Positions 32,243 through 43,442 of a DNA stretch of 64,000 nt are shown here, one piece after another (within the stretch, counting starts at the first letter, position 1; every line of letters begins with the position of its first letter). This DNA is from Bremia lactucae (Eukaryota > Oomycota > Peronosporomycetes > Peronosporales > Peronosporaceae). Location of the stretch: NCBI RefSeq assembly GCF_004359215.1, contig NC_090615.1:2521100-2585099 (forward strand), written 5' to 3'. The notes below the pieces were generated by a model. It was not told where the DNA came from. It made no database searches and worked only from the letters and a program-made list of their open reading frames with translations. Both the position numbers and the translations under genes were made by a program.

Positions 32243-35055
32243 ATGGCGCGTTCTTCACCTGCTAGTGTGCGTAGATCTAATTTTGATTGTCATTATCTCT
32301 TCTATGGGCTCATAGTGCAAAAGTTGCAGAACGAGATGGGCAATGTGCGCGTGTACTGCCGCGCGCGACCACAGAATGCCAAGGAGCTTGCAATGGCTTC
32401 GTCTCAGCACTGTGTGTTAACTGAGAATGAGAGGATTGAAGTCAAGGTGTGGATACCTACCACTGTGTAACGATGCTCCAAAAATTATGGTACTGACGGG
32501 ATGTTTGTGACTTTTGCAGTCTAGTGACGGAAGTGTGCAAAAATTTACATTTGACCGAGTATTCGGCGAGGATAATGACCAAAAATCAGTTTTTGAGAAT
32601 GTGGCGTTGCCTGTTGTTCAAGGTATGCTGGCAATCGAAGAACTGAGCTCATTGATTGTATAAATATTGGTCCTGCTTCTGCTTGATAGATATTATGGCT
32701 GGGTACAATGCAACCATCTTTGCCTACGGCCAGACATCGTCAGGTAAGACATACACGATGGAAGGAGCCAATATCGATCATTCCGAGCTACAAGGAATTA
32801 TACCGCGCACAGCCACAGAGATCTTCAACAATGTCATGAATGCCGATGAAAACATGGAGTTTATCGTGAAAGTAAGCTACATTGAAATTTATATGGAACG
32901 GATTCGAGACCTGTTAGACCCATACAAGTCGAAAGTTAATTTGCAAGTTCGAGAGGACGCGCAGCGCGGTATTTTTGTCGAGGGAATGACAGAAATGTGT
33001 GTAACCAGTGCCATGGAGCTCCTAGCGGCAATGCGAGCAGGGGCAGCTAATCGTGCGGTAGCTGCGACGGGAATGAATGAAGGAAGTTCCCGTAGTCACA
33101 GTGTATTTATGGTGACTCTATTTCAGCGCAACCTTGAGAACCAAGCCACCAAGGCTGGTAAATTATATTTAGTGGATCTTGCTGGTTCTGAAATGGTCCG
33201 AAAGACTGGAGCAACAGGTCGACAACTTGAAGAAGCTAAAACAATAAATAAGTCACTGTCTGCTCTGGGAATGGTCATTAACGCACTTACAGACTCGAAT
33301 GTCTCTCACGTGCCTTACCGAGACAGCAAATTGACACGAGTACTGCAGGAATCGCTTGGTGGGAACTCGCGCACAAATCTTATCATTAATGTCTCTCCAA
33401 GCAGCTTTAACGCGTCAGAGACAATTTCGACTTTGCGTTTTGGGATGCGTGCAAAGTCCATCCAGAACAAAGCAGTGGTGAATGAGCAACGCAGTGTCGC
33501 CGAGTATGAAGCACTCCTTGCTGCGGCTGAGAAGGAGGTTGCCAAGCAGCAGACGTATATAATTGCTTTAGAAGCCCGCCTTGCAGAGACTGGAGTGTCT
33601 GGCGAAAAAGTGATTGTGGCTAGTGCCTTAAAAAACATAATCATCGATGATGCCAAGGAGAACGAAATGGCAAGAACAATGGGTGACGCAATCGATTTTG
33701 ATCTTGGAATGTCAAAAATTTCAGCCTCAAAATCCCCTTCGTCACCTTCGGTTCGGGCAGGTCGAGCTCTTGAAGAGCTCCAAGGAAAAGTTATCCGGCT
33801 CGAAGAAGAGCTGGCTGAAGAAAAGCAGGAGTCAATGCGGCGTGGTGAAGAGATCTGCTTGCTCACAGCTAGGCTGGGCGAGCAAATACAAGCAATGGAG
33901 ACACAGCGCGTACTGTCTGAGGAACTACAGCGATCAAAGGATCTGCAGGAGACTTCGTTACGAGAAACAGTTCGCCAGCGCGAAACACTATGTGCAGAAA
34001 TGCAGACAGACTTTGATCGACTAAACTTTGACCACAAGGAGCTGATAATTCACTCGGAGACGATTCAACAAGAGTACAATGTGCTGTTACAAGAAACATC
34101 TGCTCAAACAAATCCTGGCGGCGGCAAATTGGCACCTTCCACCGAAAAAATTGCCCAGGAAGACCATCACTCAAATGTCAATAAAGCTCGAGGCAGTCCG
34201 AATGAAAGTGATGCAGGAGGCCAGGAACAGAAGTTAGAAAACGAACTCACAAATGAGGGCACAGAAGGCGAGTCGCGACAGTATTTTGATCTAAAGGTCA
34301 AGTACATGACCCTTAAAGCAGAGTTTATACAATATGAGACGGAATACCTTGCGCTGAAGCAAGTGACGGATCATGAAAAGCTTCGATTACAAAAAGACAT
34401 TGAACGCCAGAAAGCGCGTATCCTTGATCTTGAAACTCAAACTGGTCGTGCCAGAGCTTCAGCCGTCGAAGGCGGCTCGACTCCGTTTTCTCCGACGAAC
34501 TCGAGTGGCATGACTGTACGTGAGCGACAGCATATGCGATCCATTCAGCAAAAATTAGAGCAGCTTGTTGCTGTTCACCGGCTATTGCTGCGCAAGTACG
34601 CATCGCTGGAGCTTGAGCTGTCAGAGGCCAAGAAGAAATTGGTGCTGCGCGATGAGCGCATCAAGCAAGTGGAGGCGAACAATCGCATCATTGCTGGAAA
34701 CATGCGGGCACAAGCCGAGAAGCACGTCGAAGAGCTCACACATCTTCGCGACCAGATTGCCGACTTTCGTGATGCTCAGCGGTCGCATTTGGAGACACAG
34801 CTAAATCACACGAATGCTGCCCTTGTTGCTTCAATGGGGAATCCAGACATTGGAGTGATCAAGACTCTACGTGGCGGCTCAATCTATAATGGGGATGGCA
34901 TCATTCGGCCAATTCGAGGTGGTGGACGACGCAAGACTCGAGATAGTGAGGCAGCCTTTGGCACCGCTGGAGTATTGGAGGAATTTGGAGATTCTGCCGA
35001 TTCAAACGTATCAACCTCAGGCTTTTTGAATCGCTTGTTTGGCAAATCGAATTAA
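32243..35055 (+). CDS. Kinesin-1-like plus-end-directed motor
   Basis: Three exons in phase: 32243-32446, 32520-32622 and 32690-35055, 890 residues. The N-terminal motor domain has P-loop GQTSSGKT (116-123), switch I NEGSSRSHS and switch II DLAGSE. It also has LNKSLSALG-type TINKSLSALGMVINAL, VPYRDSKLTRVLQESLGGNS and the neck entry MRAKSIQNKAVVN, which is typical of kinesin-1 (KIF5). A long coiled coil follows, broken by Ser-rich hinges (SKSPSSPSVRAG; STPFSPTNSS). The tail is short and basic/glycine-rich. It moves cargo on microtubules. An N-terminal extension of about 30 residues precedes the first motor strand (NVRVYCRARP), so a later ATG (residue 32) could also serve. Confidence 0.9.
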
Positions 35056-35135
35056 TTACCATACACGCTTTTTTTACTTTCTTCGATATCGTCTATTGCA
35101 GGTGCACCATCAAAATCGTCTTTTAAAGCTGAGGC

Positions 35136-35381
35136 ATGGCGTCCGTGTACGACGAAGTGGAAGTTGAGGACATGGAGTTTGACGTCGAAGATATGATATT
35201 TTATTACCCTTGTCCCTGTGGTGACCTCTTTTCAATCGAGCTGGAGGAGCTACTCGCGGGCGAAGACATTGCAATGTGTCCGAGTTGCTCACTGACCATT
35301 CGCGTTATATATGAGACGAGAAAACTACGAAGTTTCAATAAGAATGTTAGTGGTGAAAAGGTTAAGGATGTTGTTCGGTAA
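35136..35381 (+). CDS. DPH3: DPH3 (diphthamide biosynthesis, CSL zinc protein)
   Basis: 81 residues, single exon. CSL-type zinc-binding domain: Cys26 and Cys28 in YPCPCGDLF, Cys48 and Cys51 in CPSCSL, with the FYYPCPCGD signature and length typical for DPH3/KTI11. It donates electrons to the radical-SAM DPH1-DPH2 enzyme that starts diphthamide formation on elongation factor 2; in yeast it also acts with Elongator on tRNA. It starts only 80 bp after the kinesin stop on the same strand and converges with the J-protein gene. Confidence 0.92.
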   Translation: MASVYDEVEVEDMEFDVEDMIFYYPCPCGDLFSIELEELLAGEDIAMCPSCSLTIRVIYETRKLRSFNKNVSGEKVKDVVR

Positions 35382-35567
35382 TAAGCAAAAATTACAATGG
35401 AATATTCATGAGAAGCATTGCTGCGAAGTATTTTTTCCATTTAATTCCTTAACCATAACAGGGACCTTTTAAGTCATTTCTTCACGCTACGTTTTCTAGA
35501 AAATGAAGTTTACTTGTAGGAGACAGACGATTTCTCCTCATTGGGCTCATCTACCTCCTCCAGGCTT

Positions 35568-36563
35568 TCACAAACCTTTTGCTTTTTTTTTCTTAGTAGC
35601 GTACTTGGCCTCCAAGCTTCCCAGCAGTGATTCAAAGTCATGCTTTCTACCACGTATGTACACACACAGTCAGTATGTCCTAAAATTAAAAAAAAACAGA
35701 GAAGGAGCTTCACCTTTCGAAACAAAGCACTGAATCCTCATCGCGCTGCTGCTGGTTACCACGTATCGCATTATAAAGCTCTTCAGCCTCACAGGCTTCC
35801 TTCTTACGCCTTTTAATTCCATGCCTTTTAATTACTGAAGTCGTTTTTCTATTTTTCATTTTAGTCTGCTTTTCTACATACTCGCGCCACTTTGGAAATT
35901 TTTTGACCTGGGCTCAAAACATTTAAATTTGAGTCATGTGTTCACACGCCAGCTATGCATGAGATATATTATGCCTACCTTATTTTCCTTGATAGCCACA
36001 TGTATCATTTCAGCGAAGCGCTCTTCATCGTCCTCAGTAGATAACATGATCGAATGCATGACATGCTTAAATTCACCCTCGTACTTAGTGTACGCGGCAA
36101 GTACATCACATTTCTCTTCGCTTGAGAATCGGTACTCATTCTCAAACTTTAGAATTTTCTCTTTTGATACCTTGGGAAATACACATGCAAAGTACTGTGT
36201 CCACATCTGATAGGAAGTAGACTTGTAGTCAAGGTCATTTGAATCAATGATGCCTGAGTCATCGTACGCTGCGCGCGAGCATTTATCACTTAGTATTGAG
36301 TGTATAGCACACAAGGCCTGAAATTTGGCTGTTGCTTTAGTACGAGTTGCTTCATTGCCATGCTGCTTGTCTGGGTGCTAAAGCGTACAAAGGTAAAGTC
36401 AATTTGAGATCCAGTGGCAAGTTAAGTGAGCACGCACGTATTTAAGTGCAAGCTTGTGGTACGCTCGCTTAATCTCCTTGGAAGTGGCAGTGCGCTTCAC
36501 GCACAATACACCATATAGATCGCAGTCATATCCGAATTCAGCGTGGATAAGCGCAGCCGCCAT
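35568..36563 (-). CDS. DNAJC9-like J-domain protein
   Basis: Four exons reconstructed in phase: 36563-36438, 36377-35979, 35907-35714 and 35646-35568, 265 residues. The J domain is at the N-terminus (DLYGVLCVKRTATSKEIKRA), with the HPDK motif right after intron 1 (residues 43-46). Downstream LSDKCSRAAYDDSGII, FPKVSKEKILKFENEY and AAYTKYEGEFKHVMHSIM follow the DNAJC9 pattern. The C-terminus has a basic nuclear-type stretch (IKRHGIKRRKKEA) and ends HDFESLLGSLEAKYATKK, as in DNAJC9. Family role: HSP70 co-chaperone for histones H3-H4. The last acceptor (GTAG before AAAGCAT) was chosen because it restores the DNAJC9-like end; the next AG gives an unrelated tail. Confidence 0.85.
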
Positions 36564-36939
36564 TGTTCGTAATATTTTTTTCGTCTCGTTACTTTTGCCT
36601 AACAGAGCACTATGGTTTTAATTTTGCACGCAAAATAATCTTTTCAATTCAATACAAAAGCATCGATATCTACAAAACCTGTGATATTTAATTCGCGCGA
36701 TCGATCATATTTTTCAAGAAGAAAAATTATTTTAGTCTCGAGTCTTCGCCGTTTAAATTGAGGACAAAAGCCTTGAGCCACACTGCCTCTCAAGAAGCTG
36801 CTTCTGTGTGAGCAGAGCCGAGAAATTGTCAAGAGGTCTCTGTTAACCTTAAATTGGTCCTGGCGTCGCCTCACTTACGCGACTGGCACACCCATTCCAA
36901 TAATACTTAGTGGCCGAGACAAATTCTCAAGTAATTGAG
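36564..36939. other. Upstream region of the J-protein gene, nothing recognised
   Basis: About 375 bases before the copia remnant. A 76-codon minus frame (36874-36644) shows no known motif and is probably chance. The promoter of the J-protein gene should lie here. Confidence 0.4.
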
Positions 36940-37965
36940 TCCTCGATAGCGCTTCAATCATGGCACAAAATCCGCATTCGTTCGCTCAGACTCTTGCACC
37001 TGCTCTCTTGATGGCAAAGTATCGTACGCTCGGATATGTCTTGCATTGTCTTTATCGTCAAACATCTCAGTCTCGCTGCGAAATTCGGCTGACCTGTCAG
37101 GAGCTTGGTACTGTTGGAAGAGTTTCACTTTGGTATCGCGACCCACTACAACATGGCCCATTGATAGTTGCTCAAATCGATACGCTTTTTCGTGCTCCGA
37201 ATACCAAGAAAACGTTACACACTTGCTTTTGAATATAATTTCGAGCTCTTCTTCTTCGGGACGTGTACGTACGCATGGAAGCCTAACACCTTCGTATGTG
37301 CGAGTATTGGCTTCTTCTTCGTCCGTTCCTCGTAAGCCCTCTTATGCGAGCCATGAGAGCGAGTGATAACCGGTCGTGAAGTAAATATGTTGTAATCACT
37401 GCTTTGCCCAGATATCGCATCGCCAAACTAGCATTTTAATCATGAACCGTGCCATTCGACAACTGTGTGATTCATCCTTCCGGCAACTCCATTCAGCTCT
37501 ATGAAGATGAATACGTCTGGACAATGCCACGATCAGCGCAGGAATCAGCGAGCTTGGCTGACTTGTACACGCCGCCGTTGTCACTCCACGCACCTTCACG
37601 CACCTGTCCGTCATGTACTGCCCAAACTTACAAACTTGCTGAAGACCTCAGACTTATTGCGCGTAAGATACACCGCGCAGTACCGAGTCTTGTCATCGAC
37701 GGAAGTATCAAAATACTCCATTCCGCCGCACATCTCTATGGACGACTTCCAGCAGAGATGCTGAGGGATCTGTTAAAAGATACTGAAACTTGACACGGAA
37801 TTTGCTTGCCTAACTCACAGCCATCATAAAGCTTCCACTACTTGACTGGCCCAATATTGACTCTGGTTGCAAGTTATTTTTCGTACAATAGCTTCCAGTT
37901 TGTCATCATAACCGATGTGTCCAAGTCGGAGATGCCAAAGTAACGACTTCGAAATAGCCGAATTT
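36940..37965 (-). mobile_element. Degenerate Ty1/copia fragment (integrase region)
   Basis: Minus strand: the GAG-pre-integrase motif LLWHLRLGHIGYDDKLEAIV near 37960, then MCGGMEYFDTSVDDKTRYCA with its first catalytic Asp (37740-37680), WSDNGGVYKSAKL with the second Asp (~37590), the HSCRMARFMIKMLVW helix, and the post-integrase linker AYRFEQLSMGHVVVGRDTK (~37200). Several frameshifts. It is a different subfamily from the complete copia element at 53.1 kb. No LTRs were found. Confidence 0.75.
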
Positions 37966-38015
37966 TGAGGCTCAGAAGCCACGCTCAGTGGATTCGACTG
38001 TTACCAAAGTTATGC

Positions 38016-38285
38016 TTAGTTGTAACAGGCCCTTTCCAGCGTGAGGGTCGATTGTCTAGACATCGCCTTTGAGCTGGACTGGTGCTCATTTTCATGGGCA
38101 GCAACCAAGCCGGGCACATCAATACGTAGGGTATCGGGGGTAGAATTTTGTTCTAAAATAGCTGATACAATAGTTTTAAACGCGATTACCTGAACTATCG
38201 ATCGGTTCCCATGAGAACTCTTCGGGTAACCTTTCCATTGGACGAAGATCTGATACCTTTGCCTCACGGAGCGGTGGGCAAGCAA
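38016..38285 (-). pseudogene. Chromodomain of copy A4
   Basis: Frame reads HRSVRQRYQIFVQWKGYPKS, then WEP-region remnants and TLRIDVPGLVAAHENEHQ. The F-V-x-W-K-G-Y signature is that of a chromodomain. The Trp of WEP reads GNRS here. Matches the damaged domain of A2 at 4590-4770. Confidence 0.7.
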
Positions 38286-38397
38286 CCTTCCAACGAGAAA
38301 GCGTTGATTTCCACCCGCATCTATTAGTGCAGGTGGCGCTCGGTAGGAGTGGCAATCTCGCTCACCTACTCGCGGCTGCCTACCTTCGTCCGTTCAG

Positions 38398-38742
38398 TCA
38401 CAGGCGTTTAGCGCTGCTGAACGACGTATTGCGGATCTCGAGGATTAAGTCTCGCGACTGACTTCGGATCTTTGTGATGTCCGAGCGAAGGCTCGTCAGG
38501 GTTTTGAACGCCTGAAGACTCGCTTGGACCTTTTTGAGAGGATAATGCTGAGAGATCCGCGCTACTCGCGTGATGTCCCTCGCTCTCCCAGTCCTGTTCG
38601 TGGTGGGAGAAAGATAGTTGCTTGTTTGCGGCTGCGGTAGAACTGGAATTAATAACAAGAAACATTCGTTCTGAGTGTTAATTAGAAAGCCATTACTTGT
38701 TAGCCAACAATGCGACGCGCATTGTAGCACAAGTGGAAGCAA
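38398..38742 (-). pseudogene. Integrase-chromodomain linker of A4
   Basis: Sense frame rich in Ser, His, Asp and Pro (HHEQDWESEGHHASS; LNPRDPQYVVQQR), matching the A2 linker. The opposite strand (38403-38640) reads AAERRIADLED, one stop, then VSRLTSDLCDVRAKARQGFE and RLKTRLDLFERIML. See findings. Confidence 0.5.
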
Positions 38743-38949
38743 ATAGTATCATTGGCGGTGGCGAACAGCCCAGGGCCCATTTTGGAAATTTGTCTTCAAG
38801 AGACCAAAGTCACCGACCGCCACCACCTTGACACCTTCCGCTTCCACCTCGAGTCGATGTTCGCGCACTTCGGATTTTCTAAAGTTTAAAATAAAAAACA
38901 GTCTATCTCCGCTTTCATGATGTCGGCATCACGTCACACCACAATGTGG

Positions 38950-39030
38950 AGTAGATTAGCTAATGAAACGCGTAGTGAAATTTCACTACACGTTAAAATA
39001 TTTACAGTACGATGATGGTTTCGTCGCCCA
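38950..39030 (+). repeat. Short family B protease fragment inside A4
   Basis: ATGAAACGCGTAGTGA...TTTCAC, then the CAGTACGATGATG stretch, matches B1 10653-10715. It includes the perfect 18-bp palindrome at 38972-38989, which is imperfect in B1 and B2. Confidence 0.6.
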
Positions 39031-39039
39031 AATCCGTCA

Positions 39040-39640
39040 TTTCAAATCGTTGGCTGAGTGCTTGCTTCGTTTCTTGAAGCTGCATCAATCGGCATCACGG
39101 CTTTTATGACTTTTTGGAACGCATTTAGAAGTCGGTCGGCTAAAGCCTGCGCCGGCCACCCATCTATATAGGTGGGGCCACCAAAATTCCTCTGGCTCTC
39201 AAAATAATGTCTTTTCACGGCCCAGATGCCTATTAGATGGCGCATCATGGAGCTCGTAAAGGATAATCAGCTTGAGATCTTGAGATCTGTGTCATGAGGC
39301 ACATAGATTCTTAAGGGATCACAAGGTGACAGCCGATGGCATAATAGGCCATCGTGTAGCTAAAGCGATTTAACTTACTTTCAGGTGCGACGGAAGGGTT
39401 ACCTTTCGTCCACCAAAAGTGATCCAACAGCAGACGACAATGGTCGTCCTGACTGTAGCTCTCTTTTATTTTAGAGGCTAATGAGCTCGTCACGTGGTAT
39501 GCCTTCATGGCTGCCAGCGTTGACGGCTGAAATTGTGCTTTAGCAAATAGACACACTTTACTGGTGTCGTACCTCGAAGTCTGGTCTGCGCGATAAAGCT
39601 TCAGCCAAGACATTCGACTTTTTTCCGGCTTGTATTCAAC
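39040..39640 (-). pseudogene. Integrase and RNase H end of A4
   Basis: Frame 39613-39311 reads STLAAMKAYHVTSSLASKIK and QDDHCRLLLDHFW, the start of integrase. Frame 39248-39042 holds the zinc region remnant (IWAVKRHYFE). Frames are broken by indels relative to A5. Confidence 0.65.
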
Positions 39641-39699
39641 GTTGAAATTAAACTCAGAGAAGAATGTAAGCCTGTCTTGCCATTCTAGGCGAAAGGTGC

Positions 39700-40140
39700 G
39701 GTGAGTTTATTGCGGTCCGCAGTGATGCGTGATCCGTATAAACCAAAAATGGTTCGGTGCACAATTGGTGCACACGAAACTTGACAAGAGTATATTTTAT
39801 CGAAAGTAGTTATTTGTCATGCACAGATTAATTCAGATCCGCGGCTCTTAAAAGCCGGGACTGATAAGAGATGACGCGGTCAACGCCGTCGTCCAATTGC
39901 AAGATTATTTGCATCGCAGACGACGCTAAAGAGCTTATCCGCGTCTGGCAATGCCAATACCGGTGCCTTTACAAAAGATTGCTTCACTGATGTGAACGCA
40001 CCATCTTGTTCTTTTAACCAAACCCATTCTGCGTCCTTTCTAAGAAAGTCAGATAATGGATTTGTTTTCTCAGCATAATTTTCGCTATATTTACGCAAGT
40101 AATTAGCGAGCCCTAGGAATTGGTGCAAATCCTTCACGTG
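39700..40140 (-). pseudogene. RT connection and RNase H of A4
   Basis: Frame 40137-39880 contains LHQFLGLANYLRKYSENYAE and the RNase H strand ALPDADKLFSVVCDANNLAI. Similarity continues to about 39790 with damaged frames. Confidence 0.7.
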
Positions 40141-41033
40141 GCGTTGGCCATTCCTTTACCGATTTTACCTTGTCTGGGTCTGCTCGTACCCAATGTGTAT
40201 CTGGGATGCAGCCTAGCACAAAGATCTCGGGAACCCCTATGAAAGCATCTAAATGACGCTTGTGCTGTATCTCGGGGACCCTTATGAAAGCGTCTAAATG
40301 ACGCTTGTACTCTATTGCGCTCAGCATCCTCGGCCCTACTATGCACGAATACATCGTCAAAGTAATGAGGCACGTAGGCACGGTGCTGATGCATCACGTG
40401 AGCCACCACTCGGTTGAATGTCGCTGGTGCGTTTTTCAGACCTTGGGGCATCACAAGCTCCCAAAGCATACCGCTTGGGGTGCTTACAGCTGTTTTGGCT
40501 ACATCGGACTCTTTTATGAGTACCTGATAGTAGCCATCCTTCAAATCCAACGCGGAAAAGATGGTTAACTTTCCCATGGAGTTCAACAAGACATCTGTCC
40601 GCGGGATTGGCGTTTGCGCCGGTATGGTCGCCGAATTCAGCTTATTGTAAGCATGAACCACGCGCCATCCACCTGTGGCTTTACGCACACAAAAGGTCGG
40701 GCTGCAGTGAGGCGATTTGCTCTCACGCACATGTCCCGCCTTGGCTCGCTTGTCGAAGAACTCATCGATATAATCGACTTGTTCTTTCGGCAACGGCCAT
40801 TGCCTGGTCACACAATACTTGGTGCCAGGTTCGAGGTCTATCTCGTGCCCGATGCCCCTATCTGCTGGTAGGCGGCTCGGCACTTCTTCTGGGAACACAT
40901 CGCGATGTTTCCACAGAACCTCAGAGAACGGAGTGTTTCTCAAGGCATCCCAGCCTTGAGCAGCGAACCGCTTCTTTTTGTCCGTTGCTAGGACAATCTT
41001 GTCCATGGTGGACGACGAGCAACAGTCCACCAA
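40134..41033 (-). pseudogene. Reverse transcriptase of A4
   Basis: A 299-codon open frame with KYCVTRQWPLPKEQVDYIDE, RVVHAYNKLNSATIPAQTPI, FSALDLKDGYYQVLI, PSGMLWELVMPQGLKNAPAT and catalytic YFDDVFVHSRAED. The C-terminal end is altered by a 45-bp tandem repeat (QASFRRFHKGPRDTA, then QASFRCFHRGSRDLC). The palm with its Asp triad is intact, but neighbouring domains are broken. Confidence 0.8.
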
Positions 41034-41254
41034 GTTCTCTTCTGGAACTGGTGCGACTATTTCGTGGATCTTTCAATCCTTTAATTCGGCAAGGAACAGA
41101 TCCCACGACATCTCCGGGAGATTTACTATCTTCTCCGCAGATTTAAAGACTTGTCGGAGCACCTCAACTAGGATTGCCTCCGCAATTTCGTCTTTCACGG
41201 CCTCGAACACCTCGTTCGGAGGCCCTTCCTCGTTAATAGGAACTGATCCATAGG

Positions 41255-41870
41255 TCAGTCTCCAACGGTCACTCGTTGAGACGTGCCTTTGATCGTCCTA
41301 ATATGTCGAATACTTGTTCTTCGAGTAACCACGACCTTTGACTGGGAAGCGGGTGCCGTTGACCTCCTGGCTAACGCACCCCTTTCAACCGCACCAGGCT
41401 CTATGGACTGTGCCGACTTATGCGACGCATGACTTCCTTTCAGCCCGCCGTCTACCGCCACAGGCTCTCGGCTCTGTGCAGGACTATGCGACACATGGCT
41501 ACTTGTCATCGTCCTTTTCACTTCCCCAGTCTCCACGGGCTGGGTAGGAATTGGTGACGTTTGACATCCCGTCAATGCACCCTCAACTGTGCTCGACACG
41601 ACATCGGTTGCATACGCCTCTCGCAGGAGCACATCCTTTCTGGTGTCCTGCGGAGAGCTTGCAACTGTGCGTGCACGCCAGTCTATCGATTTTTGGTGTC
41701 TTGCAAACCATGGCATGCCTAGGATGAGGTCAAATGGATTCTCCATACCTAGCACTGTGAACTTTTCTTTACAAGAGAAGTCACTAAAGCTGAAGGCGAG
41801 TTCTACCTGAACTCCGTCAGACTTAACGAGCGCGCCGTCGCTAAGCAACTAGTCGCCTCTTCTCGCTTGC
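41255..41870 (-). pseudogene. Protease end and linker of A4
   Basis: Frame 41848-41255 begins just after the DSGA region (SDGALVKSDGVQVELAF) and carries the conserved ENPFDLILGMPWFARHQKSI. A Ser/Thr/Gln-rich linker with two imperfect repeats of SHKSAQS(I/R)EP follows. The upstream protease active site is destroyed by the foldback at 41892-41960. Confidence 0.7.
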
Positions 41871-41891
41871 CATCCCGGCAAAGCGACTCAA

Positions 41892-41960
41892 GCATCACAA
41901 AATCTTGTAAAACTCGCGGCTCTAAGAAAGAGCCGCGAGTTTTACAAGATTTTGTGATGC
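41892..41960. repeat. Perfect 32-bp inverted repeat with 5-nt loop
   Basis: Arms 41892-41923 and 41929-41960 are perfect reverse complements; the loop is AAGAA. In copy A5 (about 61815-61880) only the right arm exists and other sequence stands in place of the left arm. Confidence 0.9.
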
Positions 41961-42165
41961 ACTCGAATACACTAGGAGAGTCAACACCTGATCATGGCCT
42001 CGTACTTGAGCGATATAGACCGGCAGGATTTAGACCCGAAATTTCGAGACCTCAGAGACTATGTATGCTACTTATTTGTTCGACAACTCTGAACTTAGGG
42101 GTAGCTTCAGAGTCTGCGTCAGCAGGGCATCCCGCCCCTACTGCGCTCCTGAATTTCCCGACCCC

Positions 42166-42950
42166 TCAGTGGTCGATGCAGAATTCATGCGTCTTGCACA
42201 CTGGTTCTTGCCATCGCTCTTGGAAAGGGAGTCTGTTGCTGGGCATGTTTGCCCCAGCAGAGACCCTCGCATAGCAGATTGCCATCATATGGCCGCGCTT
42301 GCCGCATTTATAGCAGACAACGTCTGCATTGCCCAGCTTCATAGGAGTGGCATCTGACCTCTCGGCCGACAGCTTATGCCAAGCTATCGCCGAAACACTG
42401 TTGTAGAATTGCACTTCAACTAAGCAATTTGGATTGCCTCTTCCATCGTCGACGGAACCTTTCTAAAAAGGGCCTGTCGCGAAGGGCCATGCCATAGTCT
42501 GTTCATTAACGTGGGCACCTTAATGTGCTCCGGAATCGGACCTACGGTAACGGACGCTGACAGCGAGCGCATATCTTGCAGATAGTCTTGCAGAGATCGC
42601 TTCGCCTGCCGCGCCCCAAAGAAGCGCGCCTGAAGCAACACTTCGTTGTTCGGCGGCTGGTACATGGCGCGAATCTTTTCTTTAAAGATCGCCCATTAAG
42701 GGAACGCTTTTCTGTCCGCCATAAGCGCCGAGTAAGCCCAATCTGAGGCCTTACTGCGCAGATGCGACATGGCGTGCGACACCATCCGGCTGTCGTCCTC
42801 GATGAGCTGGCCGACACCGCATTGCTGCACGGCTAAAAGCCAGTGGACAATCTTGTGCGCTGCAATTCCATCGAACTTGGGTGGGTCGATCCGAATGGGC
42901 CTCGGCTGATGCGGCCGGGAAGAGAGCATCTCAACAGGCCCCTAAAGTAT
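42166..42950 (-). pseudogene. Gag of A4
   Basis: Frames 42929-42696 (HQPRPIRIDPPKFDGIAAHK), 42665-42420 (EVLLQARFFGARQAKRSLQD) and 42414-42166. The last has an intact CCHC zinc knuckle VCYKCGKRGHMMAIC. One frameshift near 42700 separates the parts. Confidence 0.75.
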
Positions 42951-43128
42951 GCGGGTGTAAATTGATGGTTATTTGTTTTTTACCTGAATCTGAACTTGAA
43001 CATTTTAGTTTCGCCTGCTTGAGATTTATAAGAAAACTCAGGCTTATAGAATTAAGTTCGCCAGGATTGTACAAAAAACCTAGCTTTTTTATGGTCGGTT
43101 TTATCTTTAAAAACATTTCAAGTTGTGG

Positions 43129-43442
43129 CTCAATAGATATAGACCATTATTTATAGTTGTTCTGCAGTCCAGTCAGCGCTGGATGCGCGCAAAGAGAAAG
43201 ACAGATAAGACTTTATTACATGTTTTGTTATATTATATAATTAAGTTAGTAAAAATAAGATAGAAACAGAAGAACTTTATCATATTTAATACAGTTTTCT
43301 TTTAACCCTCTTTGAAGCAAGTGTTTTACAGTTTCCTCTGCACGTACTAGTGTACATGAAGTGACGTAAGGCACCACTTGCACTGAGGCAGTGCGAAGTG
43401 GATTCGTACTGAAGCAGTACAAGTCGGCAGTGCCCCGTTACA
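43129..43442 (+). repeat. 5'-truncated family B LTR
   Basis: Matches B LTRs from the GATATAGACCATTAT block to the CCCCGTTACA end, including the CACGTACTAGTGTAC and GTACTGAAGCAGTAC hairpins. The first ~190 bp of the LTR are missing. The 180 bases before it (42951-43128) are unassigned. Confidence 0.75.

Larger units (their letters stand above)
38016..42950 (-). mobile_element. Ty3/gypsy family A element, internal part (copy A4)
   Basis: Minus-strand copy from gag (42929) through protease, RT, RNase H and integrase to the chromodomain (38285-38016). LTRs are not attached. It contains a 32-bp perfect foldback (41892-41960), a 45-bp tandem repeat in RT (40226-40315) and a short piece of family B protease DNA inside the integrase-chromodomain interval (38950-39030). 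It is the best preserved RT of family A in the window. Confidence 0.85.

Noticed and set aside
33315..34037. 240-codon minus frame opposite the kinesin gene
   Set aside because: It is the complement of the coiled-coil coding region, Ser/Arg-rich as expected from antisense Glu/Leu codons. The sense gene explains the openness.
40226..40315. Repeat considered as CRISPR-like or satellite
   Set aside because: Only two diverged units with no spacers; it lies in RT coding sequence.
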